Positions 1 to 6,166 of a stretch of 8,526 nucleotides of DNA are shown here, one piece after another. Source of the DNA: an uncultured Alistipes sp. (lineage in GTDB: Bacteria > Bacteroidota > Bacteroidia > Bacteroidales > Rikenellaceae); contig URRP01000055.1 in NCBI GenBank assembly GCA_900550375.1, positions 1 to 8,526 on the forward strand, given 5' to 3'. Under the pieces are notes generated by a model. It was not told where the DNA came from and searched no databases. It saw only the letters and a program-made list of their open reading frames with translations. Position 1 is the first letter of the stretch. The number at the start of each line of letters is the position of its first letter. Position numbers and translations under genes: made by a program.

Positions 1-2
1 TG

Positions 3-722
<720 letters not shown>

Positions 723-760
723 AGCCATTTGACGTTAAACTTTAAGATCAAGATTGCATT

Positions 761-1504
761 ATGAATTTTTCATTAAAGATATGGCGTCAAAAGGACGCTA
801 AATCGAAGGGCGACTTCAAAACCTACAAAGTCGAGAACATCTCGCCCGACACCTCGTTCCTCGAGATGCTGGACATCATGAACAACGACCTCGTACATGC
901 CGGTGAAGAGCCGGTGGCATTCGACCACGACTGCCGCGAGGGAATCTGCGGCATGTGTTCGCTGCATATCAACGGCCATGCACACGGCCCGGAGCAGGCT
1001 GTAACGACCTGTCAGCTCTACATGCGCAAGTTCAAGGACGGCAGCACGATCACCATCGAGCCGTGGCGTTCGGCAGCGTTCCCCGTCATCAAGGACTTGA
1101 TCGTGAACCGCTCGTCCTACGACCAGATCTTGCAGGCCGGCGGATTCATCTCGGTGCGTACCAATTCGGTGCCCGACGGCAACGCCATTCCGATCTCGGA
1201 GGCCGACGCTGAAGAGTCGATGGACGCCGCTTCCTGCGTAGGATGCGGAGCCTGCGCCGCCACGTGCAAGAACGGTTCGGCGATGTTGTTCGTCGCCGCC
1301 CGCGTGTCGTCGCTCGCAAAACTGCCGCAGGGCCGCGTCGAAGGCGCTCGCCGCGCGAAAGCGATGGTCGCCAAGATGGACGAACTGGGATTCGGCAACT
1401 GCACCAACACCGGTGCTTGTCAGGCCGAGTGCCCCAAAGCGATCTCCATCGCGCATATCGCCCGCCTGAACCGGGAGTTCCTGTCGGCGAAGTTGGAAGA
1501 CTAA
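761..1504 (+). CDS. sdhB: Succinate dehydrogenase/fumarate reductase iron-sulfur subunit
   Basis: Electron-transfer subunit of complex II linking the flavoprotein to the membrane cytochrome b. It is 247 residues, normal for the family, and all cluster ligands are visible. [2Fe-2S]: C58, C63, C66 and C84 in DCREGICGMC and TTC. The ferredoxin part SCVGCGACAATC gives C159, C162 and C165, which with C224 (ECPK) bind [4Fe-4S]; C169, C214 and C220 bind [3Fe-4S]. The spacing matches B-type SdhB/FrdB. The ATG at 761 is the first in-frame start after sdhA and gives the expected N-terminus; there is no Shine-Dalgarno sequence, as is common in Bacteroidota. It is co-transcribed with sdhA and is the last gene of the operon, since a strong hairpin follows 17 bases after the stop. 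It may equally be called frdB. Confidence 0.97.
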   Translation: MNFSLKIWRQKDAKSKGDFKTYKVENISPDTSFLEMLDIMNNDLVHAGEEPVAFDHDCREGICGMCSLHINGHAHGPEQAVTTCQLYMRKFKDGSTITIEPWRSAAFPVIKDLIVNRSSYDQILQAGGFISVRTNSVPDGNAIPISEADAEESMDAASCVGCGACAATCKNGSAMLFVAARVSSLAKLPQGRVEGARRAKAMVAKMDELGFGNCTNTGACQAECPKAISIAHIARLNREFLSAKLED

Positions 1505-1520
1505 ACCGACAGCTGCAATA

Positions 1521-1557
1521 GGTTGCGCCGCGGAAAATACCGCGGCGCAACTGTTTT
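1521..1557 (+). terminator. Rho-independent terminator of the sdh/frd operon
   Basis: A 13-bp stem (1521-1533 with 1540-1552, one G-T pair at the base) closes a 6-base loop, and is followed by GTTTT. It begins 17 bases after the sdhB stop codon. The GC-rich stem and T run are textbook for an intrinsic terminator. Confidence 0.9.
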
Positions 1558-1593
1558 ACGGAGGGTGATATGCGCCGAAACATCTTTGTAGTT

Positions 1594-1700
1594 AAAAACA
1601 AAAAAGCGGCAGGATTCCCACGCTTCACTGCATTTCGCTCGGAATGACAACAGTATGTCATCCTGAGGAGGAATCCGTGAAGGATTCCGACGTGAGGATC
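1594..1700. repeat. REP/BIME-like repeat, copy A
   Basis: Non-coding repeat unit. Its centre is an imperfect inverted repeat, CTCGGAATGACA then a 6-base spacer then TGTCATCCTGAG, flanked on the left by an A-rich block and CCCACGCTTCACTGC and on the right by a perfect 7-bp hairpin GGAATCC-GTGAA-GGATTCC (1670-1688) and the end motif GACGTGAGGATC. It shares almost its entire left part and centre with copy C. The TGTCATTCCGAGCG / TGTCATCCTGAG type of motif is familiar from dispersed palindromic repeats in many bacterial genomes. Function unknown. Confidence 0.75.
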
Positions 1701-1724
1701 GGAGCGCGTTCCGTTCGTAATGAC
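1701..1724. repeat. Half-unit of the same palindromic repeat family
   Basis: Between copies A and B lies GCGCGTTCCGTTCGTAATGA followed by CA. Read on the minus strand it starts TGTCATTACGAACGGAACGC, a variant of the TGTCATTCCGAGCG end motif. It is therefore probably a solitary half-element in the same cluster. Short, so assignment is tentative. Confidence 0.45.
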
Positions 1725-1730
1725 AAAACG

Positions 1731-1812
1731 GATGATTCCCACCCTTCGTTTCACTGCGCTCGGAATGACAGGTTGTCATCCTGAGGAGCACCGTAGGGGC
1801 GACGTGAGGATC
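1731..1812. repeat. REP/BIME-like repeat, copy B
   Basis: Second unit: GATGATTCCCACCC at the left, central CTCGGAATGACA / TGTCATCCTGAG with a spacer of only two bases, then an imperfect short hairpin (GCACC-GTA-GGGGC) and the end motif GACGTGAGGATC. It lacks the A-rich left block of copies A and C. Confidence 0.72.
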
Positions 1813-1858
1813 GACAGCTTGGAAACAGCGGCCGGTAAAGAGCAACAGCAGCGGACAG

Positions 1859-1960
1859 AAAAACAAAAAGCGATGACTCCCACGCTTCACTGCGTTTCGC
1901 TCGGAGAGACAACAGCATGTCATCCTGAGGAGGATGCGCCACGTATCCGACGTGAGGACC
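1859..1960. repeat. REP/BIME-like repeat, copy C
   Basis: Third unit, closely matching copy A over the A-rich block, CCCACGCTTCACTGC, the centre with the same 6-base spacer type, and TGTCATCCTGAGGAGGA. It ends GACGTGAGGACC, one base different from copies A and B. Its right-hand hairpin is GGATGCG-CCA-CGTATCC (1932-1948), a different sequence from the copy A hairpin but still pairing. The remaining spacer up to 2057 holds only a short stem (GCAGG/CCTGC, 1987-2003) with no T run and no gene that I can support. Confidence 0.72.
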
Positions 1961-2057
1961 AGCCGCATTGTCGCTTGTATTCCTCAGCAGGCCGCAGACC
2001 TGCACAATCGCATGGCGAAAAGAGCGAAATCTGAGCGAACCCGGCAAAGAAATCCGA

Positions 2058-3974
2058 TCAGCGGAAGCGGACGATTTCGGGACGCTCGGGCAGGTAACGG
2101 TACTGCTCCAGCCGTGTGCCGTTGGAAGCTTGGAAATAACGGCAGTCCGCCCAGCCGCCCTTGCCGAGCGCAACGCCCAGACGCAATTGGATCGTGCTGA
2201 AGATCAGCCGTTCGTTACGCAGGCGGATGCCGAATCCGAAGGTCGTATAAAAATTATTCTTAAAGATATTGGCATCGCGCCCCAGCAATCCGAAATCGGC
2301 GAATCCGAACAGCGCGATTCGGAAACCGAGCGGCTGATAGGGCGTGAAAAAGACCGTTTCGGTATTGAGCACCATGCGGTTGGTACACACCAAATCCTCT
2401 TTGAGCAGCGACAATCCGTCCTGAGCGGTAAAACGCAGCACCTCGTCCGACCCCTCGAGGCGGTTCCACCCCTGTGTATAGTTCAGCGATAGGAATTGAC
2501 GGATGTGGCTGCGTTTCCAGATAAACAGCGGCGAGAACCAGCGCAGATTGACGTCCACCGCGCTCTGCGTCCACTGCCCTGTCGCGAGGTCGATGAAGCT
2601 TCCCAGCGAAAAGCCGCCCATCAGATACCCCGCACGGGTAAAACCTCCGACCTTGTAACTCAAACCCATATACATATCTTCGCCGAACTCCCTCCACGAA
2701 TACCCTCCGACCAGCTCGGCCTTGTAACCGGTGGCCAGATACTCTCTGGTACCGAAGCCGTAGATCATATTGGTCGTATAGAACTTCTCGCGGTAGAGAC
2801 CCAAGCCGAACAGCATGTCGTCGGTGTCGTGGAACGCCGGATTATATATCTTCGACACATCGGGCCGGCGTGAGAACCGCGCAAAACCGTAACGGGCCGT
2901 AAAGAAGATACTCGAACGGATCGGACGAATGTAGTGCGAACGCCCCGCCCAGACATCGAACCGCTTCGATTTCACCAGATCGGAGGTATCGCGGTCGACC
3001 AGATAGTATTTAGACTTGATTTCGTTGTAGGCGACTCCCAGCTCATAGTCGGTCGGAAGGATGAACTCCTTGCCGACGCCGATGCGCAGCTCGCTGTTGT
3101 AAAAGTCGCGGCCGGCCGAGAAATTCGCTTTATAGAAAGAACCCAGAAAGTTGGGAATATCGTAGGAGACGATATTTCCGCCGTAACCGAAATCGTTGCG
3201 GCTGAAATTGGTCGCGACGCTCAGGCGGTTACCCGTTCCGAAGAGATTGGCGTCGGAGAGTCCGATCATCGTCCGGCCCTCGCTGTGCAGCGCCGCGTCG
3301 GCACTGATCGTCCAACTGTCGCGGGAACGCAGCGTAACGACAACACGCGTCGAATCAAGGGAATCGGGCGCCAGTTCCAGCGTCGCATCCGAGATATAGG
3401 CGCGCGAACGGAGCAGCTGAAGGTTTCGCACCAGCAGCTCCGGTGCGATCGTATCGCCGGGTTCGAAGAGCAGGTCGCGCCGCAGTACCCGCTCGCGGGT
3501 CATCACATGCAGCTTGTTACCCGTCCGTTCGAGCCAATTGCCGTCCGCGTCGAACACCGGCTCCTGTGCAATAACCACCTCTCCGATCCGCCGGCCGGAG
3601 TAGCGGTCGAACAGCCGGCTTTCGTCCAGTACCCGCCCGTTGGCCGTCGTATCGAGCACGGGATTGACAAACAGCAAACGGTAGAGCATACGCGGTACGG
3701 CGCGCCGTGTGGTCTTCGAACGAATGCTGTCGTACAGACGCTGGTTACGCTGTTCGGCATTGCGGCGCAAACTGTCGTTGAGGCGCACCGAATCTCGCCG
3801 TTTCAGGTATGTACTGTCACAGGGCAGCCCCAGTTTCAGATCCTCCGCGTTCAGGCGGATCGTATCGGGACGCACCCCGTATCGGGGATTGGCACGCGGA
3901 TACGTCTCCCGCGCCGGAACGAACGCCGGCAGCAGCGAAAGCAGCAACAACCCTATGCAACATTTGGAAAACAT
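2058..3974 (-). CDS. Omp85/BamA-like outer membrane beta-barrel protein with one POTRA-like region
   Basis: Predicted outer membrane protein of the Omp85 superfamily, related to BamA/TamA; such proteins insert or move proteins across the outer membrane. From the chosen ATG at 3974 the product is 638 residues: a signal peptide with four Leu and a cleavage site near AFVPA/RE (about 1-21); a charged periplasmic segment with repeated DSxR-type motifs (about 50-85) and LYRLLFVNP (about 98-106); one POTRA-like region (about 128-223) starting RYSGRRIGEVVI; then alternating, aromatic-rich barrel strands to the end. The late motif GIRLRNERLIFSTIQLRLG (582-600) is typical of Bacteroidota Omp85 barrels. 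A longer reading from GTG at 4025 adds 17 charged residues before the signal peptide and is unlikely. With one POTRA it is too short to be the main BamA (several POTRAs), so it is an accessory paralogue; its substrate is unknown. The chain ends EIVRFR rather than in a terminal aromatic. It is monocistronic, divergent from the recombinase gene. Confidence 0.85.
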   Translation of the reverse strand: MFSKCCIGLLLLSLLPAFVPARETYPRANPRYGVRPDTIRLNAEDLKLGLPCDSTYLKRRDSVRLNDSLRRNAEQRNQRLYDSIRSKTTRRAVPRMLYRLLFVNPVLDTTANGRVLDESRLFDRYSGRRIGEVVIAQEPVFDADGNWLERTGNKLHVMTRERVLRRDLLFEPGDTIAPELLVRNLQLLRSRAYISDATLELAPDSLDSTRVVVTLRSRDSWTISADAALHSEGRTMIGLSDANLFGTGNRLSVATNFSRNDFGYGGNIVSYDIPNFLGSFYKANFSAGRDFYNSELRIGVGKEFILPTDYELGVAYNEIKSKYYLVDRDTSDLVKSKRFDVWAGRSHYIRPIRSSIFFTARYGFARFSRRPDVSKIYNPAFHDTDDMLFGLGLYREKFYTTNMIYGFGTREYLATGYKAELVGGYSWREFGEDMYMGLSYKVGGFTRAGYLMGGFSLGSFIDLATGQWTQSAVDVNLRWFSPLFIWKRSHIRQFLSLNYTQGWNRLEGSDEVLRFTAQDGLSLLKEDLVCTNRMVLNTETVFFTPYQPLGFRIALFGFADFGLLGRDANIFKNNFYTTFGFGIRLRNERLIFSTIQLRLGVALGKGGWADCRYFQASNGTRLEQYRYLPERPEIVRFR

Positions 3975-4085
3975 GCGTCGAAAGATAACGATTTTTCGCG
4001 AAGAAAAAGTATCGTCAGGCTCCACTTTCGGCCGCAGAGATCCTAATCGGCTCTATAAAGGCGGCTAATGACATGAAAGAATCCT

Positions 4086-4201
4086 ACAAATCGAACCCTG
4101 TTTTCCGCAAGAATCCGGTTTTGCGGCGCGGCGCGTTCGATTTCGTTTATATCCCCTGACAAGAGCAATGAAATAGCAAAAATAGTCGGGGTTCGATTTG
4201 T
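4086..4201. repeat. 13-bp perfect inverted repeat flanking a 90-bp segment
   Basis: ACAAATCGAACCC at 4086-4098 is the exact reverse complement of GGGTTCGATTTGT at 4189-4201. A third copy of the core GTTCGATTT lies between them at 4135-4143, in the orientation of the right arm. The core GGGTTCGA resembles a tRNA T-loop and also occurs in the neighbouring tRNA-His. The position just upstream of a tyrosine recombinase suggests recombinase binding or crossover sites; that role is inferred. Confidence 0.6.
4177..4184 (-). promoter_or_regulatory. Candidate -7 box pointing to the Omp85 gene
   Basis: On the minus strand this reads TATTTTTG, a full match to the Bacteroidota -7 consensus TAnnTTTG. No TTTG is seen at the expected -33 spacing, and the leader to the ATG at 3974 would be about 195 bases, so support is weak. 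It lies within the segment bounded by the 13-bp inverted repeat. Confidence 0.3.
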
Positions 4202-4207
4202 TACCGC

Positions 4208-4215
4208 TACTTTTG
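4208..4215 (+). promoter_or_regulatory. Candidate -7 box pointing to the recombinase gene
   Basis: TACTTTTG matches TAnnTTTG exactly, about 175 bases before the recombinase ATG. A TTTG occurs at 4197-4200, too close to serve as the -33 box, and none is found at about 20 bases spacing. It lies immediately outside the right arm of the inverted repeat. Confidence 0.35.
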
Positions 4216-4390
4216 TCGCGAGGTCTCGATCCTGCGCGGTCGATTCGGGGCATCCCTACTGAAACGAAATGGCGATTCTGAAAAATATTCCGAACCATGA
4301 AACGACAAGGATCTATTTCATACATCGGCGAACCGCTTTGCAGCAACGACCGCTTAGATCTCAGCACTGGACGACCCAATAATTAAATAT

Positions 4391-5617
4391 ATGGCAACCA
4401 TAAAAGTAAAACTGAGATGCTCCTCCTCGCAGAGTAAAACCGGAACGATCGTTTATCAGATTACACACCAGCGTAAAACACGTCAGCTCACGACCCCTGT
4501 TCGGATACCGTCGGAAGAGTGGGATGCGCTCCGAGAACATCCGATCGTCACGCCGACCGGCTCAAAAGAGAACCGGTTGCTGCAACAACTTATAAATAGC
4601 GATCGGGAGATGCTGCAACGCATTATCCATACATTAGATACGCAGGAAGCAGATTATACTGCGAAGGATGTCATCGCTCGATTCCGCCTGTCGAAACAGC
4701 AGGTAACGGTGATGACCGTTATGCAACAGGAAATTCGGGATTTGATTCGGCAAAATCGTCTGGGAACCGCCCGCAATTACCAACGGACCTTGCGCAGCTT
4801 CATGAATTTTTCAGGAGATCGGGACATCTCTTTTACAGCCTTTACCGAACGTCTGATAGGCGAGTATAACAACTATCTCCAACAAAGAAACGTCGTCCGC
4901 AACACGATTTCCTTCTACATGCGCATCCTACGTGCGACCTACAACAAAGTCGTCCGAAAGTACCGTATCGAGCAGCTATTTCCATTTCAGAACGTTTATA
5001 CCGGCATCGACCGTACCCGTACCAGAAAACGGGCAATCGACGAAGCGGCAATCGCCCGCATATACCGACTCGATCTATCCGACTCGGCATCCCTATCGCT
5101 GGCGCGCGATATGTTCATCTTCAGTTACTGCACGCGGGGTATGGCGTTCGTCGACATGGCCTATCTGAGAAACGGCAATGTGCAGGGTTCTGAAATCGTG
5201 TATACCCGTCATAAAACCGGACAGCAGTTGTGTATAAAGATCGAACCCTGTATTCAGGAGATCATTTCACGCTACTCATCGGTTTCCGAGCCGCCCTATC
5301 TCTTCCCGATCCTGACGACCGAAGAGCCGCACAAGGCCTTTTCCCAATATCAGACTGCGCTGAATTACTACAACCGTCAATTGAAAAGGCTGGCGAAACT
5401 GCTCAATATGGACCACCCGCTCTCCTCCTATACTTCCCGTCATAGTTGGGCGACAGCGGCCCGTAAACACAATGTCCACCTCTCCGTCATCAGCGCAGGC
5501 ATGGGGCACAGCTCGGAACGGACTACTCAGATTTATCTTGCATTACTGGAAAATTCCGTGATCGATACGGCGAATCGAAAAATCACATCGGCCCTGAATA
5601 GGGTTGTCTCTACGTAA
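4391..5617 (+). CDS. Tyrosine recombinase/integrase (Bacteroidota type)
   Basis: Site-specific DNA recombinase of the phage-integrase family, 408 residues, the usual full length for the Bacteroidota branch. Domains: an N-terminal arm-binding-like domain (about 1-95; LTTPVRIPSEEWD is typical), a SAM-like core-binding domain (about 105-200, with TARNYQRTLRSFMNF and NTISFYMRILRATYNK), and the catalytic domain (about 215-400). Catalytic residues visible: R249 in YCTRGMAFVDMAYL, K275 in HKTGQ, R350 in YTSRHSWAT, H373 in GMGHSSERTT and the nucleophile Y382 in IYLALL. The first His of the usual HxxR box is Tyr (Y347), which is common in this branch, so the enzyme looks intact. No Shine-Dalgarno; the ATG at 4391 follows an AT-rich stretch. 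It stands alone, with no transfer, excision or cargo genes, and ends 85 bases from the 3' end of tRNA-His. Sampled GC is near 50% against about 60% in groEL, which suggests acquisition. It may be an element remnant or a DNA invertase. Confidence 0.93.
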   Translation: MATIKVKLRCSSSQSKTGTIVYQITHQRKTRQLTTPVRIPSEEWDALREHPIVTPTGSKENRLLQQLINSDREMLQRIIHTLDTQEADYTAKDVIARFRLSKQQVTVMTVMQQEIRDLIRQNRLGTARNYQRTLRSFMNFSGDRDISFTAFTERLIGEYNNYLQQRNVVRNTISFYMRILRATYNKVVRKYRIEQLFPFQNVYTGIDRTRTRKRAIDEAAIARIYRLDLSDSASLSLARDMFIFSYCTRGMAFVDMAYLRNGNVQGSEIVYTRHKTGQQLCIKIEPCIQEIISRYSSVSEPPYLFPILTTEEPHKAFSQYQTALNYYNRQLKRLAKLLNMDHPLSSYTSRHSWATAARKHNVHLSVISAGMGHSSERTTQIYLALLENSVIDTANRKITSALNRVVST

Positions 5618-5632
5618 GAACCCGCCAAAACA

Positions 5633-5669
5633 AAAGGCCTTATGTATCCGATTGACACATAAGGCCTTT
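5633..5669. terminator. Bidirectional terminator between recombinase gene and tRNA-His
   Basis: Perfect 13-bp inverted repeat AAAGGCCTTATGT (5633-5645) and ACATAAGGCCTTT (5657-5669) around an 11-base loop. It lies 15 bases after the recombinase stop and 33 bases beyond the tRNA 3' end. Read on the minus strand it is followed by TTTTGTTTT, a good U tract for ending the tRNA transcript; on the plus strand the tail is weaker (CTTTACTGTTTG). Confidence 0.85.
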
Positions 5670-5702
5670 ACTGTTTGCCGTTTCTCTTCTCAAAACGTTT
5701 CG

Positions 5703-5777
5703 GGTGGAAGAAGGGGCTCGAACCCTCGACCTCTGGAACCACAATCCAGCGCTCTAACCGACTGAGCTACATCCACC
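5703..5777 (-). tRNA. tRNA-His (anticodon GTG)
   Basis: Minus-strand cloverleaf. Anticodon loop TTGTGGT (5738-5744) between CTGGA and TCCAG gives anticodon GTG (5740-5742), reading CAC/CAT. The D-arm GCTCAGTCGGTTAGAGC and T-arm GAGGG-TTCGAGC-CCCTT are intact. The His identity pair is encoded: the extra G at -1 (5777) opposite C73 (5703). CCA is not encoded and must be added after transcription. Odd point: acceptor position T6 (5771) faces T67 (5709), a mismatch, and the T-stem starts with a G-T pair. A good promoter lies upstream and a hairpin with U tract downstream, so the gene looks functional. Confidence 0.97.
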
Positions 5778-5816
5778 ATTTCGATCCGCGAAGCCGCAAC
5801 TCCGCAAATCGGTGTG

Positions 5817-5848
5817 CAAATGTAATATGTTTTTTTGGTCTGTGCAAG
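5817..5848 (-). promoter_or_regulatory. Promoter of tRNA-His
   Basis: On the minus strand TACATTTG (5824 to 5817) matches TAnnTTTG exactly. CTTG (5848 to 5845), carrying the TTG of the -33 box, lies 20 bases upstream. Initiation would be near 5810, giving a leader of about 33 bases before the tRNA. Confidence 0.65.
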
Positions 5849-5906
5849 GATTTCGCCCGAAAATTATCGTGTGCGGAAGGAGCAGGCCCCGAAAAACGGA
5901 AACCCC

Positions 5907-5914
5907 TATTTTTG
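5907..5914 (+). promoter_or_regulatory. Isolated -7-like box upstream of the tandem repeats
   Basis: TATTTTTG matches the -7 consensus, but I see no -33 box at the right distance and the first gene is about 250 bases downstream. It may be chance or an outer promoter. The rest of 5849-5982 shows nothing I can name. Confidence 0.25.
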
Positions 5915-5982
5915 CCATACGCACACGGGACACAAGAGGGTCGAGCCGGATTTATTTCCGCCGGATCGGCCTTCAAGACGCG

Positions 5983-6055
5983 GACTTTTCCTACCTTTGG
6001 CTCCGCCGTAGATACTTCGTCTCGGCAGAATCAAACTGCGTTTGCTTCTGCGCTC
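5983..6055 (+). repeat. 73-bp tandem repeat, unit 1
   Basis: Starts GACTTTTCCTACCTTTGGCT and ends TTTGCTTCTGCGCTC. It contains a -7-type box TACCTTTG (5992-5999), the sequence CCGCCGTAGATAC, and near its end a hairpin of GCAG...CTGC type whose right arm carries TTTG (6041-6044). It differs from unit 2 by a few substitutions and one compensating pair of single-base indels. Confidence 0.88.
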
Positions 6056-6071
6056 GACTTTTCGTACTTTG
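6041..6071 (+). promoter_or_regulatory. Candidate promoter at the junction of repeat units 1 and 2
   Basis: TTTG at 6041-6044 is followed after 20 bases by TACTTTG (6065-6071), one base short of TAnnTTTG. The unit 1 and third-copy boxes (TACCTTTG, TATCTTTG) have the full length, so this copy may be weak. Confidence 0.4.
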
Positions 6072-6128
6072 GCTCCGCCGTAGATACTCCGTCTCGGCAG
6101 AAACAAACTGACGTTTGCTTCTGCGCTC
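6056..6128 (+). repeat. 73-bp tandem repeat, unit 2
   Basis: Same length and layout as unit 1. The hairpin at 6097-6124 pairs 11 of 12 positions around the loop TGAC; its right arm includes TTTG (6114-6117). The following bases (6129-6145, GACTTTTCGTATCTTTG) repeat the start of the unit a third time, then the sequence diverges into the leader of the next gene. Confidence 0.88.
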
Positions 6129-6145
6129 GACTTTTCGTATCTTTG
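6114..6145 (+). promoter_or_regulatory. Promoter of the DUF3575-like gene
   Basis: TTTG (6114-6117), a 20-base spacer, and TATCTTTG (6138-6145), a full match to the Bacteroidota housekeeping promoter TTTG-N(19-20)-TAnnTTTG. The -33 box is the end of repeat unit 2 and the -7 box is the start of the partial third unit. Initiation near 6152 leaves a leader of about 15 bases to the ATG at 6167. Confidence 0.8.
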
Positions 6146-6166
6146 TTCGCAACGCACCAATTCAAG

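Larger units (their letters stand above)
4026..4390. other. AT-richer divergent spacer between the Omp85 gene and the recombinase gene
   Basis: 365 bases without a supported gene. It holds a 13-bp inverted repeat (listed separately), two TAnnTTTG -7-like boxes on opposite strands (4177-4184 minus, 4208-4215 plus), and further copies of the 9-mer GTTCGATTT. Its base composition resembles the recombinase gene rather than the GC-rich genes around it. A small reading frame (4269-4382, 37 codons) ends 8 bases before the recombinase start, but nothing else supports it. Confidence 0.6.

Noticed and set aside
773..1456. 227-codon minus-strand frame opposite sdhB
   Set aside because: sdhB has all twelve-type cluster cysteines in place on the plus strand; the antisense product has no family features.
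1594..1960. CRISPR array
   Set aside because: Only three units of unequal length with internal palindromes and similar, not unique, spacers; no cas genes.
1501..2173. Several overlapping frames across the REP-like cluster
   Set aside because: They differ between repeat copies, are Arg/Ser-rich and arise from translation of palindromic repeats.
2934..4046. 370-codon plus-strand frame opposite the Omp85 gene
   Set aside because: Antisense shadow: no recognisable domain, while the minus strand encodes a coherent signal peptide, POTRA-like region and barrel.
4065..4379. 104-codon minus-strand frame in the spacer before the recombinase
   Set aside because: No recognisable features, no promoter or ribosome site, and it covers the inverted repeat; it also meets the Omp85 start region head-on.
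5241..5251. TCGAACCCTGT inside the recombinase gene, identical to 4091-4101
   Set aside because: An 11-base match inside a coding region; most likely chance, and not a sensible attachment site.
5675..6166. N-terminal extension of the DUF3575-like gene to 394 codons
   Set aside because: It would translate antisense to tRNA-His and through the tandem promoter repeats; the signal peptide and promoter fix the start at 6167.
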